A stretch of 19,357 nt of DNA, taken from Candidatus Altarchaeum sp. (GTDB lineage: Archaea > Altiarchaeota > Altiarchaeia > Altiarchaeales > Altiarchaeaceae). Positions 1-6,600 of the stretch are shown one piece after another; position 1 is the first letter of the stretch; each line of letters opens with the position of its first letter. Both the position numbers and the translations under genes were made by a program. The DNA is taken from assembly GCA_018260755.1 (NCBI GenBank), contig JAGTWP010000001.1:1-19357 (forward strand), read 5' to 3'. The notes below the pieces were generated by a model. The model worked only from the letters and a program-made list of their open reading frames with translations. It had not been told where the DNA came from and ran no database searches.

Positions 1-94
1 AGGATCAGTATTTCAAACGAAATGCAAAAGAAAAAATTAAATGTATTCAATGTTGCTCGGAAATTTTAAAAACTTTATTTTGAAAATCAGAAAA

Positions 95-104
95 ATTTAT
101 TTAT
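95..104 (+). promoter_or_regulatory. Archaeal TATA box for nadC
   Basis: TTTATTTATA lies with its centre about 29 bases before the NadC ATG, preceded by an A-rich stretch that could serve as a BRE. The spacing matches the usual archaeal TATA-to-start-site distance, so the transcript is probably leaderless or nearly so. No Shine-Dalgarno motif is seen. This is a motif-and-spacing inference only. Confidence 0.5.
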
Positions 105-128
105 ACTTTTATTTTACTTTTATTTAAA

Positions 129-968
129 ATGCTCCCCGAAATTTTAGAGAAAAAATTTATAGAAATGCTTATTGAAGAAGGAACAGATGTAACAACAAAA
201 TTTACCCCTCAAAAGAAGGTAACTGCAAAAATTATCGCAAAAGAGGACGGAATTGCAGCAGGAGTTTATGAATTAAAAATTTTGTTTGAAACATTTAAAA
301 TAAATGTATTGCAGGCAGTGAAAGACGGGAAAAAATTTAAAGATGGTGATACATTGTTCGTATTAGAAGGTGATTCCCATAAAATTTTAAATGTTGAAAG
401 AACCGCTCTGGATATTTTTTCAAGGATGTGCGGAATTGCAACATTAACTAATAAATTTTGCGAAATTGCAAAGAAAGTAAATCCGAACATCAGGATAGCG
501 GCAACAAGAAAAACAACGCCTTTGTTCAGATATTTTGAAAAAAGAGCGGTTGAAATAGGAGGTGGCGATATACATCGTATGGATTTGGAGGATAATATTT
601 TAATAAAGAACAATCATCTATTTCTATTTCACAATAATATTGAAGATGCGTTAAAAGCGGCAAAAAAGTCGGCAAGTTTTACAAACAAGATTGAGATTGA
701 AGTAAGAAGTAAAGAGGATGCGATGGAAGCGGCAAATTATGCGGAAATTATTATGTTTGATAATATTAATCCGGACGAAATTGCAGAAAGTATAAAAGAA
801 ATAAGAAAAATGAATAAAAATATATTATTTGAGGCGTCGGGAAGGATGAATTTAGAGAATATTGCGGACTATGCAAAGACGGGGGCCGATGTGCTTTCAA
901 TCGGGGCATTGACACATTCTGCAAAACAGGTTGATATAAGTTTGAGGATTGTTGAGATAAAAGAATAA
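129..968 (+). CDS. nadC: Nicotinate-nucleotide pyrophosphorylase (carboxylating), quinolinate phosphoribosyltransferase
   Basis: Converts quinolinate and PRPP to nicotinate mononucleotide, CO2 and PPi in de novo NAD synthesis; soluble enzyme. The 279-residue length is normal for the family. The N-terminal half carries ERTAL (90-94) and a CGIATLT stretch (101-107). The QPRTase barrel has TRKTTP (126-131), GGGDIHR (144-150), IKNNH around K160, an acidic EIEVR segment (189-193), IMFDN (208-212), EASGR (235-239) and SIGALTHS (257-264). These are the substrate- and PRPP-binding positions of the family, and all appear intact. The close relative ModD (molybdate cluster) is a possible mis-call, but the TRKTTP and GGGDIHR segments fit NadC well. 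No nadA or nadB lies in the window. The ATG is chosen because a TATA box sits at leaderless spacing before it. Confidence 0.93.
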   Translation: MLPEILEKKFIEMLIEEGTDVTTKFTPQKKVTAKIIAKEDGIAAGVYELKILFETFKINVLQAVKDGKKFKDGDTLFVLEGDSHKILNVERTALDIFSRMCGIATLTNKFCEIAKKVNPNIRIAATRKTTPLFRYFEKRAVEIGGGDIHRMDLEDNILIKNNHLFLFHNNIEDALKAAKKSASFTNKIEIEVRSKEDAMEAANYAEIIMFDNINPDEIAESIKEIRKMNKNILFEASGRMNLENIADYAKTGADVLSIGALTHSAKQVDISLRIVEIKE

Positions 969-1058
969 AAATTGGAAAAATTTATCAAAAAATTTAAGTT
1001 ATTTATGTAAAAAACCGCAATTATTTAAAAAGAACAAAAATTTAAAAGGTAAAATAAA

Positions 1059-1889
1059 ATGGATTTTATAGAACCGCTTAAATATCCGTTAAAGGATATA
1101 AAAAAGTTGGTGGTAGGAGGGCTAATGGTATTACCAGGAATCTTTTTGTTGCTAATCCCCTTCATTATAGCGAGCGGTTATTTTATAAGGGTTGCAGAAA
1201 GCACTATAAAGGGACAAAACGAACCTCCTGAATTTGATAACTGGAAAAACCTTTTCGTTAAAGGTCTTGGTTTCATTTTGATTTGTATTGTGTATACTAT
1301 TATATTCTATCTAGTACTCCTTCTAGCACTCCTTCCAGCAATATTTTTTTCTTCTGTCAGTACATACACCTCTTACGGTTACTCATCACTAGATACTCTT
1401 GCGAATATGATGGCCATAATATTCTTTTTTATCGCTCTTATTCCGTTGATTATTTCATTAATAATGAATATAATAGCATTAGTAAAATACGGTGAAAATG
1501 GAAGTGTTGGGGAGGGGTTTAAATTTATGGAAATTTGGAGAAATTTTAGAAAGAATTTAGGGAATTATAGTATGGGATACATTCTTTTTTTTGGCGTGTA
1601 TCTGGTTCTCGCAATTTTGTACTCTATGTTCTTTATGTTAATATCTTCTGTATTTGTTGGAGCAGAAATAATCGGTGGAGATCTGGGTGCCATTGTTGAA
1701 ATAATAATCGTGCTTCTAATTTTGGGTATTTTGGGCATAATATGTTTCTATCTTTATTTGTTTTTGATGAGAATGTTTGCACAAATTTACAAAGAATCCA
1801 AACTAAAGTTGGGAGAAGATAGTAGAAATATACCTTCACAACCTGAAACTGCTTTTAATGCTGGTACAGAACAATCGGAGAAACAGTAG
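1059..1889 (+). CDS. DUF4013 family membrane protein
   Basis: Function unknown. The N-terminus (YPLKDIKKLVVGG, then LIPFIIASGYFIRV and PPEFDNWKNLFVKGL within the first 70 residues) is the typical opening of DUF4013, a family of multi-pass membrane proteins common in archaea. I count about six hydrophobic segments (roughly residues 18-42, 68-98, 112-142, 168-200, 210-240), then a short polar tail from about 248 rich in Glu, Gln and Ser. The length (276 residues) is in the usual range. A TTTAAAAAG box lies about 30 bases before the ATG, consistent with its own promoter. The gene stands alone between nadC and the methyltransferase, with more than 90 bases on each side, so context does not suggest a role. 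Confidence 0.75.
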   Translation: MDFIEPLKYPLKDIKKLVVGGLMVLPGIFLLLIPFIIASGYFIRVAESTIKGQNEPPEFDNWKNLFVKGLGFILICIVYTIIFYLVLLLALLPAIFFSSVSTYTSYGYSSLDTLANMMAIIFFFIALIPLIISLIMNIIALVKYGENGSVGEGFKFMEIWRNFRKNLGNYSMGYILFFGVYLVLAILYSMFFMLISSVFVGAEIIGGDLGAIVEIIIVLLILGILGIICFYLYLFLMRMFAQIYKESKLKLGEDSRNIPSQPETAFNAGTEQSEKQ

Positions 1890-2012
1890 TTTGGGCAGAA
1901 CCAACGAATGGGAAAAATTAAAGTAAAAGAAAATTTTGTAGTGATAATGGAGTGTGCGTATGAGAATTCTTGATTCTAAAATACTACCGTTCTAAAAAAT
2001 GTTGTTTTTAAA

Positions 2013-2633
2013 GTGAAATTTTTGGATATGGATGAAAAAACCAAACTGAAATATGTTTATTACGACCAAAAATTACCAGTAGGGCATAAATTCAAGGAGA
2101 TCAAATTTAAATTTAACGAACACAAATTCAGGTTTCTGACTGATGTCGGAATGTTTGCAAGGTTTGAGGTTGATACTGGGACAAAATTTTTATTGAGGAA
2201 TTTAGATACAAAGCCCGATGATGCCTTTCTGGATTTGTGCTGTGGTTACGGAGTTGTCGGAATAACAATGAGTAAATTTTGCAAATCAGTTGTAATGAGC
2301 GATGTCAATGAAAGGGCAATTGAAATGGTAAAAAGAAATTTGGAGCTAAATTTAGTTACAAATGCAAGGGTTGTGAATAGTGATTTATTTGAAAATATTC
2401 CTGAGAAATGCACAATAATTGCAACAAATCCCCCGTTGAGAGCAGGAATTGAGTTTATGAGAAAACTCGTTGACTTAGCAATAGAGCATCTTTATGATAA
2501 TGGTAGAATATGTATCGTTGCCAGAAAAAAGCAGAATGCGTATAAAATATTTGAAATTTTAGGCGAAAATTTTGATGCAACAGTTGTTGAAAAAGGAGGT
2601 GGTTATGTGGTAATGAAAGGAATCAAGAGATGA
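2013..2633 (+). CDS. Class I SAM-dependent methyltransferase, MJ0882/RsmC-like
   Basis: Predicted S-adenosylmethionine-dependent methyltransferase, probably acting on RNA. Motif I is LDLCCGYGVVG (73-83), the acidic end of strand 2 is MSDVNERA (95-102), and motif IV is TNPPLRAG (138-145). NPP-[LIF]-R is the version seen in the archaeal MJ0882 family, which is related to bacterial RsmC/RsmD (m2G methyltransferases). The fold looks complete to GGGYVVMKG at the C-terminus. The start is uncertain: GTG at 2013 gives 206 residues, and ATG at 2028 gives 201. Neither has a clear promoter or ribosome-binding site. The 3' end overlaps the convergent glycosylase gene by 11 bases. Family is confident; substrate is inferred. 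Confidence 0.85.
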   Translation: MKFLDMDEKTKLKYVYYDQKLPVGHKFKEIKFKFNEHKFRFLTDVGMFARFEVDTGTKFLLRNLDTKPDDAFLDLCCGYGVVGITMSKFCKSVVMSDVNERAIEMVKRNLELNLVTNARVVNSDLFENIPEKCTIIATNPPLRAGIEFMRKLVDLAIEHLYDNGRICIVARKKQNAYKIFEILGENFDATVVEKGGGYVVMKGIKR

Positions 2634-3276
2634 GTCCTTTGATGTCATCTTTATAATCTTTTCCTTTGTGTTCCTTCCCGAAACGAACAATTAATGCATG
2701 ATATTCGTTATAAATTTTAACTAAATCCTCTTCCTTGCAGTGCTTTTTTATTTTGTTTTCAAAAATTTCCCTTAATTCATCATAGTCCATCTTAAATACA
2801 TCAGAATTATCATCTTTGAGCGCATCATAAATCCTTCTTGTATAAGTATCTATCACAAATATCGCTTTTTCAAATACATAAAGTAAAATTGAATCAGCGG
2901 TTTCCCTTCCGATTCCTTTAATCTTCAGCAATTCATTTCTTAATTCAAAAATTTCCTTCTTTTGCATACATTCAATAAAATTTTCTCCATAATTAGCAAG
3001 CAAATATGCACAAAAATTTTTCAGTCGTTTTGCCTTCTGCTTGTAAAATCCTGATGGTTTTATTAAAATTTCAATATCTTCAACAGGCATATTCGCGATT
3101 GCCTTAATTGAGCATACATTTTTTGCCTTTAAATTTTTTATTGCCTTTTCAACATTATTCCATGCGGTATTTTGAGTTAAAATTGCTCCTATCATGATTT
3201 CTTCTTTATTGTAAGCGGGCCACCAGTGCTGCTCGCCAAATTTTTTAAATAATGTTAGGTATAATTTATATATCAT
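2623..3276 (-). CDS. Endonuclease III-related HhH-GPD DNA glycosylase (COG2231, MagIII-like)
   Basis: Predicted base-excision-repair glycosylase. From the ATG at 3276 it is 217 residues, the size of Helicobacter MagIII (3-methyladenine glycosylase). QHWWPA (16-21) and GAILTQNTAW (30-39) are typical of this subfamily. The helix-hairpin-helix is LKIKGIGRETADSILLY (117-133), and the catalytic Asp is in VIDTYTRR (D143). Where Nth has its Schiff-base lysine (GxGxKTA) this protein has Glu, which points to a monofunctional glycosylase. The four-Cys iron-sulfur loop of Nth/MutY is absent, as in MagIII. An upstream TTG at 3303 would add nine residues, but homologues begin near this ATG. It is the last gene of a minus-strand trio, 39 bases after hjc from this start, and overlaps the methyltransferase tail-to-tail. 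The damaged base it removes is not readable from sequence. Confidence 0.85.
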   Translation of the reverse strand: MIYKLYLTLFKKFGEQHWWPAYNKEEIMIGAILTQNTAWNNVEKAIKNLKAKNVCSIKAIANMPVEDIEILIKPSGFYKQKAKRLKNFCAYLLANYGENFIECMQKKEIFELRNELLKIKGIGRETADSILLYVFEKAIFVIDTYTRRIYDALKDDNSDVFKMDYDELREIFENKIKKHCKEEDLVKIYNEYHALIVRFGKEHKGKDYKDDIKGLIS

Positions 3277-3315
3277 TTCAACTTGTTTTGAAAAAGAACA
3301 CAATAGATCTTACTT

Positions 3316-3693
3316 TTAAATTTTTTGAAAATGGCTCACAATGTCTTCATATATCTCAAAGTGCTCATTTATATCTATGTTCTTATCTATTTTTTCAAGG
3401 TCATAGAATCGGACATCCTTTTTTAGAAATTTTACCGCAAAAATACACTTGATATTAGCAATTTCTTTAAATTTTTTAAAATTTTCAACACCTTTTGAGA
3501 GGTAAATTTTATCGCTTTTCGTCTTTTTGCATTGTATTGCCATAACAAGACCATTCTTCATAATCAATACATCCGGTAATAATTTCGAATATCTTCCGCT
3601 GCCTGCAACTCTCATCGCAACAAATCCGTCGGCACTAAATTTCTCAACTAAATTTCTCTCAAAAACAACACCTTTTATATATTTGTTATTCAT
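3316..3693 (-). CDS. hjc: Holliday junction resolvase Hjc
   Basis: Archaeal four-way-junction endonuclease of the PD-(D/E)xK fold, acting as a dimer in recombination and replication restart. The 125-residue length is typical. The signature segments are KGVVFERNLV (7-16, catalytic E12), GFVAMRVAGSGR (23-34), and PD (40-41, D41). The third position of the active-site motif is Q54-C-K56, where characterised Hjc proteins have Glu-x-Lys. The Lys and the IYLSKG segment after it are kept. The codon is CAA, one base from GAA. Gln at this site is tolerated in some PD-(D/E)xK nucleases, so activity is uncertain rather than excluded. It sits between the ACT gene and the glycosylase, apparently in one transcript. 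Confidence 0.9.
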   Translation of the reverse strand: MNNKYIKGVVFERNLVEKFSADGFVAMRVAGSGRYSKLLPDVLIMKNGLVMAIQCKKTKSDKIYLSKGVENFKKFKEIANIKCIFAVKFLKKDVRFYDLEKIDKNIDINEHFEIYEDIVSHFQKI

Positions 3694-3746
3694 TTCAATT
3701 CATTTACTAATTTCAATTCATTTACTAATTTCAATACATTTACTAA
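3693..3746. repeat. 18-bp tandem repeat, three copies
   Basis: The unit TTTCAATTCATTTACTAA occurs at 3693-3710 and 3711-3728 exactly, and at 3729-3746 with one change. It fills nearly the whole gap between the ACT stop codon and the hjc start, touches both, and adds in-frame multiples of 18. On the minus strand each unit contains ATGAATTGA, a start-stop pair resembling the true hjc start ATGAATAAC. Confidence 0.85.
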
Positions 3747-4240
3747 TTCAAACCACTTATTAATAAGAATTCCTTCTCCTTGCAAATTTCGTTCAGTGTT
3801 TTATTTATTTGTCCCTCCTGTGCTTCATCGTATTCAATCTTTAACATACACGCAGAAACAGAATCCGGCGACTTCATAATCACACTTAAATCATATACTA
3901 ATCCTCCTTCATTGATTTTGTCTATTGTTCCCCGGATATCTTTATCTATGACATGTCCGACCATAATAATTGTTTTAGTCCTTTTTTTATAATATTTTTT
4001 TCCTTCAATATTTATTTCAGAAATTTTGAGCCCTTCTTTGAGTAGTGCATTTTGGACATTTTCAACTGATTTAATGTCATCAATTCCAAACACAATTTCA
4101 ACAGGAATTTCATCATTCTCTTTAAATTTGTGCGAATGAATAATACTTTGTATATTTGCATTGTTGGCTGAAATAGGTTCAATTGCCCTGATTAAACTTC
4201 CCGGTGTGTCCTTTAAAAAAATTTTCATATTTATTTTCAT
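3743..4240 (-). CDS. ACT-domain protein, predicted regulator of amino acid metabolism (COG2150)
   Basis: A 165-residue soluble protein. The N-terminal ACT-like unit begins MKIFLKDTPGSLIRAIEPIS (5-24), with the DxPGSL ligand-loop pattern and the NIQSIIHSH strand. A second half (about 88-165, TIIMVGHVIDKDIRGTIDKI then DLSVIMKSPDSVSACMLKI) looks like another ACT-type beta-alpha-beta unit. This architecture matches the archaeal COG2150 family, which often lies near homoserine dehydrogenase in methanogens; here it instead heads a cluster with hjc and a DNA glycosylase. ACT domains usually bind amino acids, but the ligand cannot be told here. Translation may start at M1 or at M5. It ends TAG-TAA, and the TAG overlaps the 18-bp repeat block. 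Confidence 0.8.
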   Translation of the reverse strand: MKINMKIFLKDTPGSLIRAIEPISANNANIQSIIHSHKFKENDEIPVEIVFGIDDIKSVENVQNALLKEGLKISEINIEGKKYYKKRTKTIIMVGHVIDKDIRGTIDKINEGGLVYDLSVIMKSPDSVSACMLKIEYDEAQEGQINKTLNEICKEKEFLLISGLN

Positions 4241-4358
4241 TTTTCATTCGGTTAAAATTTATGTACTTGATTTGTTTGATTTGTTTATTAAATTAAGTTT
4301 AAAATTTAATTGTAATTACTTTAATCAATTAAGAGTTTGAAAAAATTTATAACTTAAT

Positions 4359-4442
4359 GCCGAGGTGGCAGAGTCCGGTAATGCGCACGCCTCGAGAGCG
4401 TGTTCCCGTGAGGGAATCAGGGTTCAAATCCCTGCCTCGGCG
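4359..4442 (+). tRNA. tRNA-Ser (anticodon CGA)
   Basis: Acceptor strands GCCGAGG and CCTCGGC pair fully, with discriminator G. The anticodon stem CACGC/GCGTG holds the loop CTCGAGA, giving anticodon CGA, which reads UCG. A long variable arm (TTCCC-GTGA-GGGAA) marks a class II serine tRNA. The T arm is CAGGG-TTCAAAT-CCCTG. CCA is not encoded and no intron is present. Confidence 0.97.
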
Positions 4443-4500
4443 AAAAATTTAACGATAAAAAATTTCAAATAAATTTTTATATGAATTCTAATTTTTAAGA

Positions 4501-4543
4501 AGTTATAAATTTAAAGAGTTATATATTTAAAGAGTTATAAATT
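4501..4543 (+). promoter_or_regulatory. Triplicated TATA-like 16-bp repeat before the ornithine cyclodeaminase gene
   Basis: AGTTATAAATTTAAAG (4501-4516), AGTTATATATTTAAAG (4517-4532) and the partial copy AGTTATAAATT (4533-4543) run head to tail. Each copy contains a TATA-box-like core. The second copy is centred about 33 bases before the ATG, close to leaderless spacing. The others would give a short leader or none that is usable. Promoter function is inferred. Confidence 0.6.
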
Positions 4544-4555
4544 AAATTTTTTAAA

Positions 4556-5767
4556 ATGAGGCAGGAAACAATAGAGTTTACAGGACATATTATTGATTCT
4601 ATGATACTTCCAAAGGTGTTTGATACAATAATGGAAGATAAAGGGGACTTTGAGGTTTTGGAATTTAAAATCGGCAAGAAAAAAACCGAGCCAAGTTATA
4701 CAAAAATTTTAGTGAAAGGAAAAGATAACGAGCATCTCAATACAATTCTTCAAAAACTACAAAAATTAGGGGCAATTATTGCTGTTCCGAAGGATGCTGA
4801 GACTGAAATTGCAGACATGGATGGCGCTGCTCCTGAAAATTTCTGTCCTACAACAAACCAGAAGACATATATAAGGATATGCAGGGAATGGAAAGAAGTA
4901 AAGAATCAGAAAATGGATGCATGTGTTGTTATTGAAAATGAAATTCCAGTCTGCAAAATATTCAGACATATAAAAAAAGGCGACAAAGTTGTTGTCGGAT
5001 TAGAAGGAATTAAGATTGAACCTATTGAAAGGTCAAGAGAACCAATGGGTTTATTCGGATTTATGAGGAGTGATACATCAACGGAAAAACCAACTATCAC
5101 TTTGATAAAAGAGGTTGCAAACGAATTGAAAAAAATAAAAAAGTCGGGTGGAAAGATTGGTGTTGTTTGCGGTTCTGCTGTTATTCATACAGGAGCAAGC
5201 AGGGCACTTGCAGAAATTATAAATCTGGGATATGTTGATGCGTTTTTTGCCGGGAATGCCGTTGCAGTCAGGGATATGGAGTATGAAATTTACGGAACAT
5301 CACTTGGGGTTAACATTGAAACGGGAAAAGTAGAGCAGTACGGATACAGGAAACACACTTCAACCATAAATTCAATAATACGATTAGGTTCAATTAAGAA
5401 AGCAATAGATAAAGGAATAATAAAGCATGGAATGATGTACGAATTAATTACAAAGAATATTCCCTACATTCTTGCGGGAAGTATAAGGGATGACGGACCT
5501 TTGCCCGAAGTAATAACTGATATACGCGAATCACAGGATAAAATGCGTGAATTATTAAGGGATTTGGATTTGGTTTTGATGATGGGTTCACTGTTACATT
5601 CGGTTGCTGTTGGAAATTTAATGAAAGCTGAAACAAAGGTTATTTGCGTTGATATAGATCCTGCAATTGTTATTAAATTGAGGGACAGAGGAACATCACA
5701 GGCAATAGGAATAGTAACTGATTTAGGAACATTTATTCCGGTATTGCTTGAAGAACTTAAAAAATAA
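4556..5767 (+). CDS. Archaeal ornithine cyclodeaminase (TIGR00300, LOR/SDH family)
   Basis: Predicted to convert ornithine to proline and ammonia with NAD, feeding arginine/ornithine carbon into proline. The 403-residue length and domain order fit TIGR00300. The N-terminal LOR domain (about 1-105) opens with VEFTGHIIDSMILPKVFD-type sequence (here residues 6-23). The TTNQKTYI segment (99-106) and QKMDACVVIE (118-127) follow. The C-terminal SDH-like Rossmann region carries KIGVVCGSAVIHTGA (200-214), FFAGNAVAVRD (230-240), ILAGSIRDDGP and LMMGSLLHSVAVGN. The family is characterised in methanogens and is related to the C-terminal part of cyanobacterial ArgZ/AgrE, but this copy lacks the arginine-dihydrolase domain. 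It stands alone on the plus strand, about 110 bases after tRNA-Ser, with a repeat-rich promoter. The older label 'LOR/SDH bifunctional enzyme' should not be taken literally for archaea. Confidence 0.87.
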   Translation: MRQETIEFTGHIIDSMILPKVFDTIMEDKGDFEVLEFKIGKKKTEPSYTKILVKGKDNEHLNTILQKLQKLGAIIAVPKDAETEIADMDGAAPENFCPTTNQKTYIRICREWKEVKNQKMDACVVIENEIPVCKIFRHIKKGDKVVVGLEGIKIEPIERSREPMGLFGFMRSDTSTEKPTITLIKEVANELKKIKKSGGKIGVVCGSAVIHTGASRALAEIINLGYVDAFFAGNAVAVRDMEYEIYGTSLGVNIETGKVEQYGYRKHTSTINSIIRLGSIKKAIDKGIIKHGMMYELITKNIPYILAGSIRDDGPLPEVITDIRESQDKMRELLRDLDLVLMMGSLLHSVAVGNLMKAETKVICVDIDPAIVIKLRDRGTSQAIGIVTDLGTFIPVLLEELKK

Positions 5768-5775
5768 ATTTAATG

Positions 5776-5807
5776 TTAAAATCATTATTTATTAAAATCA
5801 TTATTTA
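5776..5807. repeat. 16-bp exact tandem duplication
   Basis: TTAAAATCATTATTTA occurs twice with no gap, just after the ornithine cyclodeaminase stop codon and before the next promoter. No function is evident. Confidence 0.8.
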
Positions 5808-5838
5808 TCATCAAAACTTAATTCATTTATAATTATTA

Positions 5839-5848
5839 TTTATTTATA
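5839..5848 (+). promoter_or_regulatory. TATA box for the small membrane protein gene
   Basis: TATTTATATC-type sequence is centred about 46 bases before the ATG at 5890. This predicts a leader of about 20 A-rich bases without a ribosome-binding site. It is the best TATA match in this 122-base gap. Confidence 0.4.
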
Positions 5849-5889
5849 TCCTAAAACTAATTAATAAACAATAATAAACAAAAACCAAA

Positions 5890-6243
5890 ATGGCAACGGA
5901 AAAGGGGTTGATCGTGTTGGCGACATTTTTTATAGTGATGTCGTTAACTACGAACATAGGGTTTGCTAAAGATGGTGCAGTAATAGAACTGTACGCAGCA
6001 ACTGTTTTGAACATCTTGGCAACCTTGGTGAAGGTATCAATGAAGAAAGGTGTTTTGGCAATGACTTCTCTGGGAGCAAGTGTTGTTTCAGACATACACT
6101 TGATAGCAGCAGTAGTTGTGTTGGGAAGTGATCCTGCTTTAGCAGCAGGTCTGGCATTTGGAGCAATTTTTGCAAATGTGGTTAGTGTTGCATTATTGCT
6201 TATGGAAAGCTATTTTGAAGCCAAGAAAGAATATTCGGAATAA
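5890..6243 (+). CDS. Small membrane protein, DUF6394-like
   Basis: 117 residues with about four hydrophobic segments (5-22, 32-50, 57-80, 82-106). Function is unknown. The pattern TFFIVMSLTTNIGF (11-24), then ELYAATVLNILATLVK (33-48) and a second half with SDIHLIAA (67-74) and FANVVSVALLLMES (93-106), resembles the DUF6394 family of small membrane proteins found in bacteria and archaea. That assignment is from memory of the family pattern and needs a profile search. No signal peptide or catalytic motif is visible. A strong oligo-T region follows, so the gene probably forms its own transcript after the ornithine cyclodeaminase. Confidence 0.6.
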   Translation: MATEKGLIVLATFFIVMSLTTNIGFAKDGAVIELYAATVLNILATLVKVSMKKGVLAMTSLGASVVSDIHLIAAVVVLGSDPALAAGLAFGAIFANVVSVALLLMESYFEAKKEYSE

Positions 6244-6271
6244 ACCAGGAGAAAAAACCAAAACAATATAA

Positions 6272-6302
6272 ATTTTATTTTTTTTATTTTTTTTATTTTT
6301 TT
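6272..6302 (+). terminator. Oligo-T transcription terminator region
   Basis: Three consecutive runs of seven to eight T, separated by single A residues, lie about 30 bases after the stop of the small membrane protein gene. Archaeal RNA polymerase terminates at such oligo-T tracts on the non-template strand without needing a hairpin. Confidence 0.65.
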
Positions 6303-6349
6303 ATAATAATTAATTAAATATTTCTTAAAATTCATACAATTAATAGACA

Positions 6350-6428
6350 TGTTGCAAAATAACTTTTCCACCTTTGAATTCCTTTAAATTTTATTTGTTT
6401 TCACCTTTAAAATTTTTAATTTGCAACA
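6350..6428. repeat. 79-bp element bounded by inverted TGTTGCAAA
   Basis: TGTTGCAAA at 6350-6358 is mirrored by TTTGCAACA at 6420-6428, with weaker complementarity continuing inward. The inner part contains two related CACCTTT segments. It could be a small MITE-like element, a hairpin, or the end of a decayed insertion sequence; nothing here decides between them. This is the core of the 353-base stretch 6244-6596, which otherwise holds the oligo-T tracts and a possible gene remnant. Confidence 0.4.
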
Positions 6429-6600
6429 ACTCTATTTTGTAAAGCAACATCATGCGGGGCAAATTTTTGAGAGATTTCTAAATTTATTCAAAAATACACA
6501 ACAAGAAAGAGTGTGGAGTAAGATAATTACAAATTCAAAATTAAAAAAGAGATTTGTTGATATTTGTTTTTATGTTGATGATAAAAATACACAAGTTTAA
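6388..6600 (+). pseudogene. Possible gene remnant without a start codon
   Basis: Seventy codons are open up to a TAA at 6598-6600, with no ATG, in DNA where a frame this long is unlikely by chance. The translated part has coding-like segments such as HHAGQIFERFLNLFKNTQQ, QERVWSKIITNSKLKKRF and VDICFYVDDKN. I do not recognise the family. It runs out of the inverted-repeat element and stops exactly at the 3' end of the isocitrate dehydrogenase gene. It could be a 3' fragment of a transposon gene cut by rearrangement, or chance. Confidence 0.25.

Noticed and set aside
266-613. 115-residue minus-strand frame inside nadC
   Set aside because: A shadow frame opposite a well-supported gene, with no family features.
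2623-3276. Canonical endonuclease III (Nth)
   Set aside because: The Nth lysine in the helix-hairpin-helix is Glu, and the four-Cys iron-sulfur loop is absent; QHWWPA fits COG2231.
3527-3763. Plus-strand frame with periodic IHLLIS repeats
   Set aside because: It is antisense to hjc, and the periodicity is only the 18-bp DNA repeat read in frame.
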